A stretch of DNA of 8,282 bases from Alphaproteobacteria bacterium UBA1002 (lineage in GTDB: Bacteria > Pseudomonadota > Alphaproteobacteria > Rickettsiales > UBA998), in contig DBAU01000022.1 of the NCBI GenBank assembly GCA_002291845.1, positions 1 through 8,282 of the forward strand, read 5' to 3'. Numbering within the stretch: the first letter of the stretch is position 1; every line of letters begins with the position of its first letter. The translations under genes were made by a program, and so were the position numbers. Below are positions 1 through 5,991 of the stretch, piece after piece. The notes beneath the pieces were generated by a model. The model worked only from the letters and a program-made list of their open reading frames with translations, was not told where the DNA came from and searched no databases.

Positions 1-2673
1 CTTGGCGTATTGCACCAGACCTTCCAACCATTGCTGGAAAAGCGCGGGTGTACTGCCATGAAACACCATACCCGCACCTTGTTTACGCGCATCATTATCC
101 CACATGGGGATGGCTGTCTTAATCAGTGCAAAGGGGGTATTTGTCTCTTGCAAGGATAATTGCATCGCCTCTTTGTAATCACGCACACTGCCTGAGAATG
201 TTGGATCATAGATTTCAAGCTTTGAGTTGATCTCAGGCAGATGGTTGCCAAGCTTATGGGGCGGAAATTCTACGGCACCATCAAAACCAAATTCGGTCGG
301 ATCATTACAACCGAACGTCTGCGCCATCACCAGTAGCGGTTCAAGATTATGGCGTTTCTTAAATGCCTTGCGCCATGCAGAGAGGGTTTTTCTACAATCC
401 GGAATAATGTCCGCACGATAAAGATAAAGAACGGGTCGTCCATCCGCTTTTATGTATTGCGGGTGCTTCAGATAACGCGCCAGATCATCAATCAGCGCAT
501 CCCGGTCTGCGGCACGATAATCTTGCCGCATCAGTACGTCTTGTTCCATGCCATCCCATCGGCGTGTCCAATTCTCATTGGCCCACATGATACTGAAAGG
601 GAATTCGATATCGGGATCGTCTACAAAGGCGTCGAGAGGCTTTTCGAGCAGCCGGTGGCCATTGAAATTATAATAATAGAAACAGAAACCATGCACCCCC
701 ATCTGCCGCGCCAGTGCGACCTGCTTTTTCATGACATGGGTATTATCCTGCCCTAATTCATAATATCCAAAGTCGCGCGGCACACGGGGCTGATAATGGC
801 CTACAAAACGAGGAATGCCCTTAGGAATATTGCGCCACTCGGTAAATCCTGCGCCCCACCATTCATCATTCTCAGGAATCGCATGGAACTGTGTAAGATA
901 AAATGCGATCACTTTTATGCTGGGCGCCTGCGAAGCTGTAGGAGGGGAGATATCTTCATAAAATGGGCCCGCGTTACAGTTTGCTTTAATCTCCGAATGG
1001 ACAGTACGTGACGTGGCCCCAACTGATGGAACCCAGCCCAGCCTCAGGCCAATATCCATAAAGGTTTCCAACGGGTTGATGGACCGGTTATTGCCCATGT
1101 AACGTTGCCACACAAACTCTGCGTCAAACTTCTCTGAACCGCGGCGGCCCTCAAAAACGCCCCAGCCCATGTAATGCTGGAATCGATCAATATTCGAAGC
1201 GGCAATGTCAGGATATTGCTCACCATAATAAAGCGGAGAGAACCAGCGGTTAGGGGCATACCGGTTGGTACTGCGATGAACGAGATAATGCGCAAGCACA
1301 TTTTCTTGCTCAGGGTTTAGGCCATATTCATTGGCGTACCATGGCGCATCAAAGACCGCGCAAGGTTTCTTGCCCTCCCGCTCGCCACGTCCACAATAAT
1401 GCACAAGGCATCCTTCCTGCGGATGGGTCTTAAAGTAGTTCTTTGCGTACCAGGCCGTATCAAAATATGGGTTGGGGTTTCGACCCTCCCGATCACCGAA
1501 GAGAAGATAATGCAGTGCCGGGTTTTCAACCTCTCCCACATCAGGATACTGCTCCACATACCATGCCGTATCGATAAGCCCTGAAGATGCGAGGCGTTCG
1601 GCTAAGGCCGCAGCATTCATTTCGGTGCGCGTAGGCTGCTCATATTCTTGGTCGCGCGCGGGCCCTTCTGCGCCCCGCGCCGTCGCATGCATTAACGCTG
1701 GCACCGGCGAATAACCCGCCGCTTTCCCAACCCGCAGAAAATGTTCAAACGGATTAACATCCTGCTGATTCTGAAGATGGTGCATACGATAAAATGCAGC
1801 ATCAAACAGCGGGGATGCCGTGCGGTTTTCATTCACTCCAAAGAGCGCAAAATGCATAAATGCATCGTCAAGACGGCTGATATCCGGGTTATGCTCGAGA
1901 TAGAATCCATAATCAAAGTATGGATTCGGGTTGCGCGTTGGACGCTGCGCCAGAAAGTCAGCCAGCGGATTACAGTCTGCTGCGATTCTGTAGGCCGTGC
2001 GATACCATGCCGGATCAAAATAAATACTCGTTGTGAGGCCTTGTTTCCAGCCCTCCGTGGCAAAATGTACGAGGGCCGTGGGGTGTTCATCAGTAGAAAT
2101 TCTATGATTTGCCCGGTAGTCACTGGGATCAAAGTAAAAGTTCGGTTTAAATCCCCGCTGTTCTCCTTCCAACAGATAATGCTGCAGGGGATCTTGTATT
2201 TCCGTTAAGGCCGAACCGTATTGCTGCAGATAAAATGCGGCATCAAACAGGCCACTCGCTTTTATCAGCGCATAAGCTGCATCGTACCTCTTTGTAGCAT
2301 CGGCTGTTGCTGGCTCTGCTGAGCACGCCTTGGAGGAAATACCAGATGGTTTGGCATGCATTAGACGTTTGCCAAGCACTATCGATTGTGGAGAGTTGGG
2401 CAGCGACACCTGCCCCACTTTGATATCGATCAGATGGGGTTGACCATCAAAAAATTTCTGCGGGACTTCGATGCGATATGCATGATCACCCTTACCGATG
2501 CCAGACGCATGCAAATCGTACCGAAAGAGGTTACTAAATCCATCCCCAATAAACTGGCCGTCAATAAACAAGGAAACTTTTGCAGCCGTGGATGACAAAG
2601 CACTCTCTGCTGGTAGCGCCCACCCCTCCACATAAAACCCAACGACATGATCTAAACTGCCTTTTAGCGACAT
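1..2673 (-). CDS. WbsX-type glycan biosynthesis protein (GH99-like) with ten N-terminal tandem repeats; 3' end outside the window
   Basis: The frame is open for 891 codons from the ATG at 2673 to base 1, so the C-terminus is missing. Residues about 8-90 form a small domain with GWA, an FIDGQ strand and an RYDL motif, of a type often found in polysaccharide glycosyltransferases. Residues 143-328 and 365-550 each hold five units of about 37 residues. Each unit begins FD..(F/W)Y and contains NP..HYL..G..EGR.PN. Residues 586-891 match the WbsX / GH99-like family: FYLTQFHAIPEND, WWGAGFTEW (605-613), FCFYYYNFNG (663-672), MWANENWTRRWDG (696-708), and WDN (858-860) followed by FHGSTP. Such proteins are encoded in O-antigen and capsule loci and are presumed cytoplasmic; their exact activity (transferase or hydrolase-like) is poorly defined. 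An in-frame TAA at 2724-2722 limits the start. The GTG at 2679 has a better-spaced GGGA and is the alternative. Lower GC than the efflux genes hints at a separate origin. The family call is firm; the substrate is unknown. Confidence 0.88.
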   Translation of the reverse strand, partial: MSLKGSLDHVVGFYVEGWALPAESALSSTAAKVSLFIDGQFIGDGFSNLFRYDLHASGIGKGDHAYRIEVPQKFFDGQPHLIDIKVGQVSLPNSPQSIVLGKRLMHAKPSGISSKACSAEPATADATKRYDAAYALIKASGLFDAAFYLQQYGSALTEIQDPLQHYLLEGEQRGFKPNFYFDPSDYRANHRISTDEHPTALVHFATEGWKQGLTTSIYFDPAWYRTAYRIAADCNPLADFLAQRPTRNPNPYFDYGFYLEHNPDISRLDDAFMHFALFGVNENRTASPLFDAAFYRMHHLQNQQDVNPFEHFLRVGKAAGYSPVPALMHATARGAEGPARDQEYEQPTRTEMNAAALAERLASSGLIDTAWYVEQYPDVGEVENPALHYLLFGDREGRNPNPYFDTAWYAKNYFKTHPQEGCLVHYCGRGEREGKKPCAVFDAPWYANEYGLNPEQENVLAHYLVHRSTNRYAPNRWFSPLYYGEQYPDIAASNIDRFQHYMGWGVFEGRRGSEKFDAEFVWQRYMGNNRSINPLETFMDIGLRLGWVPSVGATSRTVHSEIKANCNAGPFYEDISPPTASQAPSIKVIAFYLTQFHAIPENDEWWGAGFTEWRNIPKGIPRFVGHYQPRVPRDFGYYELGQDNTHVMKKQVALARQMGVHGFCFYYYNFNGHRLLEKPLDAFVDDPDIEFPFSIMWANENWTRRWDGMEQDVLMRQDYRAADRDALIDDLARYLKHPQYIKADGRPVLYLYRADIIPDCRKTLSAWRKAFKKRHNLEPLLVMAQTFGCNDPTEFGFDGAVEFPPHKLGNHLPEINSKLEIYDPTFSGSVRDYKEAMQLSLQETNTPFALIKTAIPMWDNDARKQGAGMVFHGSTPALFQQWLEGLVQYAK

Positions 2674-2715
2674 ACACACGCGGGTCCCGGGCTGAAGTGC
2701 TTCTTTTAGCGTGAC

Positions 2716-2744
2716 ATCATATTAAGCTATGGTCGCCAAACCAA
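2716..2744 (-). promoter_or_regulatory. Possible promoter of the WbsX-type gene
   Basis: On the minus strand TTGGTT (2744-2739) and TATGAT (2721-2716) are separated by 17 bp. The -10 matches TATAAT at five of six positions; the -35 matches TTGACA at only the first three. Transcription would start near 2709 and give a leader of about 35 nt to the ATG at 2673. This is a visual match only. Confidence 0.25.
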
Positions 2745-2798
2745 AAGATTTTTTTATGGCAATCTCTTATTCGACGCAAGCCAAACCATTTTTGCCTT

Positions 2799-2818
2799 AA
2801 AGCGCCAGCGCTTTTTTT
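2799..2818 (+). terminator. Small hairpin with T tract, rightward (orphan)
   Basis: AAAGCG (2799-2804) can pair with CGCTTT (2809-2814) around a CCAG loop, and T residues run from 2812 to 2818. The stem is only 6 bp, so it is a weak intrinsic terminator. It works only for rightward transcription, and no rightward gene lies upstream of it in this window. Confidence 0.35.
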
Positions 2819-2832
2819 GAGGTCTCTCGTGG

Positions 2833-2854
2833 TTTAGCGGGGTCTTTAGCGGGG
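2833..2854. repeat. Tandem direct repeat TTTAGCGGGG x2
   Basis: The 10-mer TTTAGCGGGG occurs at 2833-2842 and again at 2845-2854, giving a 12-bp period. It lies between two hairpins in the gene-free interval. No function can be assigned. Confidence 0.5.
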
Positions 2855-2863
2855 CGGAAGTAT

Positions 2864-2903
2864 CCCCCTGAGGGGGGGTCCATCATAACGGATGGATTTT
2901 TTT
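2864..2903 (+). terminator. Rightward intrinsic terminator-like hairpins (orphan)
   Basis: TCCATC (2879-2884) pairs with GATGGA (2891-2896) around ATAACG, and seven T residues follow (2897-2903): the layout of a Rho-independent terminator for rightward transcription. Just upstream CCCCC (2864-2868) can pair with the G run 2872-2878 across TGA, adding a second, very GC-rich hairpin. Read leftward there is no T tract. It does not serve either flanking gene, since both are leftward. Confidence 0.45.
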
Positions 2904-3053
2904 GAGGGGGTGGTGGGGTGACTTGGTATTCCTCTGTTATTTATGGATCTTTTTCTGTCAGGGCAATGGCAACGAACATCCCTAAAATGCCATCTATTAA
3001 CTCTATATTAGAACCCCTTAGGTATTATTGCATGGTAACGCTATGCATCCGTA

Positions 3054-3406
3054 ATGAACAACGCACCAACGCATCCGCCATCCACCGCACAGGCCGCCCC
3101 GCGCCGTGACGAGGCACCAATCGTCCTGGCCTCTTCAAGCATGAATCTGGGGCATGCCCTACCGCATCTGAGCGGGACGCAGGAAGAGCATGTCCGGCGG
3201 CAGCTCAGCACCAAGGAGATCACACGCCTGCAGGTCGGTACCACCACCCCCTTGCCGACAATACCATCAGTGCCGGCCACTAGGCATCGACTTCAGACTA
3301 ACCGTGCGCAGCACCTTCCGCTTTTAGCGGCACATCGTTTGGCTTCCAGCAGGTGAGTTGCTGGGAAAAAGACTACAACATCGCCGCCACTGACTTCGTG
3401 TTCTAG
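3054..3406 (+). pseudogene. Possible decayed coding remnant
   Basis: This GC-rich stretch has coding-like pieces in different rightward frames. One frame opens at an ATG at 3054 and runs to 3356. The frame ending at the TAG at 3404-3406 gives a plausible protein tail (SCWEKDYNIAATDFVF), but is cut by stops at 3281 and 3299. A third frame gives GIDFRLTVRSTFRF and stops within 3325-3327. Pieces of an ancestral gene broken by frameshifts would look like this. I cannot assign a family, and it may simply be GC-rich intergenic DNA. The last stop overlaps the regulator's stop codon on the opposite strand. Confidence 0.2.
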
Positions 3407-4068
3407 GGCTTCTTCTGGCCACGGCGCGGCTTTTCATACGCGCAAAGAAACATCTCCACACACGCATCAACATGCTTTTCGATCCATGCCGTACTGGGAT
3501 GGGACGCCAGATTCAGCATCAGCTTCATGTGCATCTCGCCCTTGAGCAGCGAATAAAACTGATTCACCGCCTGACGCGGCTGCGGTACCACCAGCGCTCC
3601 CTTGGCATCCCAGGCTTTAAGCAACTCCTCCACCGCCGAAATGGTGCGCTCCGGCCCTGCTTCATAAAAAATATGGGCAATCTTGGGATGGCGCAGCGAT
3701 TCTGATTCCAGAATACGGAACATGTTTACCGCGTCCTGGCTGTAAATCAGCCCAACGAAGTTGATGCCGATGATGCGCAACCCCTCACGCGGCGGCAGAG
3801 CCGCAAGTTGCAGCATGTTGGTCGGCATGTTGCTTTCCTCGCACTTACGCTCGATAACGCGGCGGAAAAGCAGCTCCTTATTCTCAAAATGGCTGTAGAT
3901 GGTGAGCTTGGAAACACCTGCAATCTTGGCCACAGCATCCATGCTGGTCAGCTCGTAGCCGTGCTCCATGAACAATTGCTGGGCCGCGTCCAGAATCGCC
4001 TGGGCCTTCGCCAGATCCTTCGGACGGCCCATCGATTTGCTTTCGGGCGATGAAATGCCGGTTGACAT
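3403..4068 (-). CDS. TetR/AcrR-family repressor with AefR-like C-terminal domain
   Basis: A 221-residue DNA-binding regulator of normal TetR length. The N-terminus has the helical TetR_N domain: GRPKDLAKAQAILDAAQQLF, then a helix-turn-helix at about residues 42-61 (TSMDAVAKIAGVSKLTIYSHF) and the usual FENKELLF continuation. The C-terminal half, with FRILESESLRHPKIAHIFYEAGPE (about 117-140) and a downstream QAVNQFYSLLKGE stretch, resembles the AefR-like ligand/dimer domain. It diverges from the exporter operon with 79 bp between start codons, so autoregulation and repression of the exporter are likely. The frame stays open to 4572, but that extension is antisense to the permease. The start is uncertain: ATG 4068 has no Shine-Dalgarno and nearly abuts an operator-like site; ATG 4032 (MGRPKD, 209 residues) has a weak GAAAG upstream. 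The ligand is unknown. Confidence 0.9.
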   Translation of the reverse strand: MSTGISSPESKSMGRPKDLAKAQAILDAAQQLFMEHGYELTSMDAVAKIAGVSKLTIYSHFENKELLFRRVIERKCEESNMPTNMLQLAALPPREGLRIIGINFVGLIYSQDAVNMFRILESESLRHPKIAHIFYEAGPERTISAVEELLKAWDAKGALVVPQPRQAVNQFYSLLKGEMHMKLMLNLASHPSTAWIEKHVDACVEMFLCAYEKPRRGQKKP

Positions 4069-4075
4069 ATAAAAA

Positions 4076-4093
4076 TGTACCGTATAGTTTACA
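4076..4093. promoter_or_regulatory. Operator-like site A
   Basis: TGTACCGTATAGTTTACA, with outer inverted arms TGTA/TACA. It shares TGTAC, GTATAGT and a terminal ACA with site B, in the same orientation and offset by 26 bp. It lies 7 bp upstream of the regulator's ATG at 4068. It is probably a lower-symmetry binding site for the TetR-type protein. Confidence 0.5.
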
Positions 4094-4114
4094 AATATAA
4101 CTGTACTGTATAGT
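4088..4114 (+). promoter_or_regulatory. Likely promoter of the exporter operon
   Basis: TTTACA (4088-4093) resembles the -35 consensus (5/6) and TATAGT (4109-4114) the -10 (5/6), but the spacer is only 15 bp, shorter than ideal. The -35 overlaps operator-like site A and the -10 lies inside site B. The leader to the ATG at 4148 would be roughly 25-30 nt. Confidence 0.35.
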
Positions 4115-4117
4115 ACA
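4102..4117. promoter_or_regulatory. Operator-like site B (near-perfect palindrome)
   Basis: TGTACTGTATAGTACA consists of perfect 6-bp inverted arms (TGTACT / AGTACA) around GTAT, a typical size and symmetry for a TetR-family operator. It covers the likely -10 of the exporter promoter, so binding there would block transcription. Its sequence similarity to site A supports binding by one protein. Confidence 0.6.
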
Positions 4118-4147
4118 TATTTCCAGCTTAACAGACAAGACGGCGTT

Positions 4148-5287
4148 ATGCGACATATTGCGCTGAAAATGCTCCTTGGGGACCGCGCTAAGTATTTAGG
4201 CCTGGTGTTTGGGATCACCTTCGCCACCCTGCTCATGTCACAACAGGTCTCTATTTTCGTCGGGCTGATGGGCCGTACTGCCAGCCAGATCCGCGATGTC
4301 ACGGAAGCCGATGTCTGGGTGATGGACCCGCAGGTGCAGTACATCGACGAAATCAAAGCCCTCCCTGACCGCGACCTCAGCCGTGTGCGTAGCGTGGAAG
4401 GCGTCAAGTGGGCCGTGCCCTTTTTCAAAGGCCTTGCCGTAGTGCGCGCCCCGGGCGGCGTCATGCAGCAAGTCGTGGTGATGGGAGTGGATGACGCCAC
4501 GCTGATCGGCCGTCCGCCGCGCATGATCATGGGCCGTTGGGAAGATTTGCGCCAACCCAACGCGATGATCATCGACCGCGCAGGCTATGAGTTCATCTGG
4601 CCCGGCGAGCCGCAACGCTTAGGCCGCATCATCGAGATCAATGACCGACGCGTGGTGATCGTCGGCATCTGCGATGCCTCGGCGCCATTTGTAACCTTCC
4701 CGGTCGTCTTCAGCAAATACTCCGACGCTAAAAATCTGGCCCCGGGCGAGCGTAACCGCATGTCCTTCATCATCGCCAAAACAGAAGACGGCGTCACACC
4801 CGAGATACTCACCCAGCGCATCACGGCAGAGACTGGCCTGCAATCACTGACCAGCCCGCAATTCCAGTGGCGAAGCATTGACTACTACCTCAAGCGCACC
4901 GGCATCCCGATCAATTTCGGCATCACGGTGGTGCTGGGATTTATTGTGGGCGCGGCGGTAGCCGGGCAAACCTTCTATATCTTCGTGATTGAAAACCTTC
5001 GCCAGTTCGGCGCGCTGAAGGCCATCGGCGTGACCAATAAACAGATTCTGAACATGGTGCTGCTGCAGGCCGCCGTGGTGGCCGCCATTGGCTACGGCAT
5101 CGGCATTGGCCTCTGCGCGTTATTCTTTTTCGCCACAGCGGATGTGGCCGCGCTCAAAGGCTTTGAGCTGCATTGGCAGATCGCCGCCGGCACAGGGGGC
5201 GCCGTAGTGGCCATCATCACACTGGCTAGCCTCGCCAGTATCCGCCGCGTGCTGGTGATCGATCCGGCCATCGTGTTCCGGGGGTAA
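4148..5287 (+). CDS. ABC exporter permease, FtsX/MacB type (DevC-like)
   Basis: A 379-residue inner-membrane protein with the four-helix MacB/FtsX topology. TM1 is at about residues 16-40 (YLGLVFGITFATLL). A large periplasmic domain occupies about 42-250, as in the MacB core. TM2 is at about 256-281, followed by a cytoplasmic coupling segment (ENLRQFGALKAIGVTNKQI, 282-300) of the kind that contacts the ATPase. TM3 is at about 301-330 and TM4 at about 344-366. The FtsX domain covers about 258-375. Unlike MacB it carries no ATPase domain, which the next gene supplies. Length and layout fit DevC-like permeases. It probably works by mechanotransmission, driving substrate from the periplasm through the outer-membrane duct. 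The ATG at 4148 has only a weak AAGA upstream; no better start is visible. It is the first gene of the operon and probably under TetR-type control. The substrate is unknown. Confidence 0.9.
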   Translation: MRHIALKMLLGDRAKYLGLVFGITFATLLMSQQVSIFVGLMGRTASQIRDVTEADVWVMDPQVQYIDEIKALPDRDLSRVRSVEGVKWAVPFFKGLAVVRAPGGVMQQVVVMGVDDATLIGRPPRMIMGRWEDLRQPNAMIIDRAGYEFIWPGEPQRLGRIIEINDRRVVIVGICDASAPFVTFPVVFSKYSDAKNLAPGERNRMSFIIAKTEDGVTPEILTQRITAETGLQSLTSPQFQWRSIDYYLKRTGIPINFGITVVLGFIVGAAVAGQTFYIFVIENLRQFGALKAIGVTNKQILNMVLLQAAVVAAIGYGIGIGLCALFFFATADVAALKGFELHWQIAAGTGGAVVAIITLASLASIRRVLVIDPAIVFRG

Positions 5288-5289
5288 GC

Positions 5290-5991
5290 ATGGCATTGCT
5301 GCAGACACACAACATCATCAAGGACTTTCCCGCAGGGGACACCAACGTACGCGTGCTGCATGACGTGTCCGTGGATGTCAAAGCAGGCGAGCTGACCATG
5401 CTGGTCGGCCCGTCGGGCTGCGGCAAGACCACGCTGCTCTCTATCATGACCGGCATCCTGACGCCGACGTCCGGCAAAATCATCATCGACGGGACTGAGC
5501 TCACCGCGCTACGCGACCGTGAAAAGGTGCTCTTCCGGCGTGAGCGGCTGGGCTTTGTGTTTCAGCAGTTCAACCTGCTACCGGCACTCACCGCGGCGGA
5601 GAATGCCGCCGTACCGCTGATTGCTGCAGGCCTCTCGTTTGAGGATGCGATCAAACGCGCCGAGGGAGTGCTCGCCGAGATTGGGATGGGTAAGCATACG
5701 GCTAAGAAGCCAAATCAGCTCTCCGGCGGCCAGCAGCAGCGCGTCGCTTTCGCGCGGGCGCTGGTGCACCGTCCCCGTGTCCTGGTGTGCGATGAGCCGA
5801 CCTCCGCACTGGATGCCGCCACCGGACAGCAGGTGATGGAGATTCTACGCGCCGTCGCGCTGCAGCCCGATTGCGCGGTGATCGTGGTGACACACGACAA
5901 CCGCATCTACCATTTCGCCGACCGCATGATCCACATGGCGGACGGGCGTATCGAACGTAGCGAAGCCAGAGGAGAGATCCATGACGCGTAA
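5290..5991 (+). CDS. ABC transporter ATP-binding protein (MacB/LolD/DevA type)
   Basis: A 233-residue cytoplasmic ATPase, the usual length for the family, with every catalytic motif present. Walker A is GPSGCGKT (40-47). The Q-loop is in FVFQQFNLLP (90-99). The signature is LSGGQQQ (144-150). Walker B is VLVCDEP (164-170) with catalytic E169, the D-loop is SALD (172-175) and the H-loop histidine is H202 in VVTHD. The FQQFNLLP Q-loop region is characteristic of ATPases that pair with FtsX/MacB-type permeases. The gene starts 2 bp after the permease stop, behind a GGGGG ribosome binding site, and its end overlaps the adaptor gene by 11 bp. It should dimerise and power the permease. The sequence looks intact. 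Confidence 0.95.
   Translation: MALLQTHNIIKDFPAGDTNVRVLHDVSVDVKAGELTMLVGPSGCGKTTLLSIMTGILTPTSGKIIIDGTELTALRDREKVLFRRERLGFVFQQFNLLPALTAAENAAVPLIAAGLSFEDAIKRAEGVLAEIGMGKHTAKKPNQLSGGQQQRVAFARALVHRPRVLVCDEPTSALDAATGQQVMEILRAVALQPDCAVIVVTHDNRIYHFADRMIHMADGRIERSEARGEIHDA

Larger units (their letters stand above)
2680..3402. other. Gene-free interval between the WbsX-type gene and the TetR-type regulator
   Basis: About 720 bp without a convincing gene. The left part (2680-3050) is mixed, with AT-rich stretches, G runs and the two orphan hairpins. From about 3050 it becomes GC-rich and resembles coding sequence without a sustained frame. Short open frames at 2918-3109 and 3054-3356 (plus) and 3041-3280 (minus) overlap one another, lack good ribosome binding sites and show no family motifs. 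No U-rich terminator is visible just downstream of the regulator gene; only two hairpins without T tracts occur (3318-3330 and 3346-3364). No RNA gene or transposase was recognised. Confidence 0.6.

Noticed and set aside
143..550. Idea that the protein repeats in the WbsX-type gene are a CRISPR-like or DNA-level repeat array
   Set aside because: The repeats (encoded at about 1026-2247) are conserved only at the protein level; the DNA units are diverged and there are no uniform spacers.
1044..2132. Minus-strand frames at 1044-1301, 1317-1559 and 1833-2132
   Set aside because: They lie in other frames within the long WbsX-type reading frame, which alone shows repeats and family motifs.
227..2595. 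Plus-strand frames at 349-756, 796-1011, 1741-2208 and 2386-2595
   Set aside because: All are antisense to the WbsX-type gene, lack ribosome binding sites and have no recognisable domains.
2796..2886. Tiny minus-strand ORF starting MMDPPSGGYFRPAK and ending at the TAA near 2796
   Set aside because: It overlaps the G-run hairpins, has no ribosome binding site and is low-complexity; chance is the simpler explanation.
3029..3047. Inverted repeat TGCAT-N9-ATGCA
   Set aside because: Only 5-bp arms, with no adjacent promoter or gene start to give it meaning.
2918..3109. GTG-started plus-strand ORF (63 residues) behind a G-rich stretch
   Set aside because: The upstream purine run could mimic a ribosome binding site, but the protein has no recognisable features and overlaps other equally weak frames.
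4069..4572. Leftward extension of the regulator frame to an ATG at 4572 (389 residues)
   Set aside because: The extra 168 residues are antisense to the permease and show no TetR features; the TetR domain begins just after 4068.
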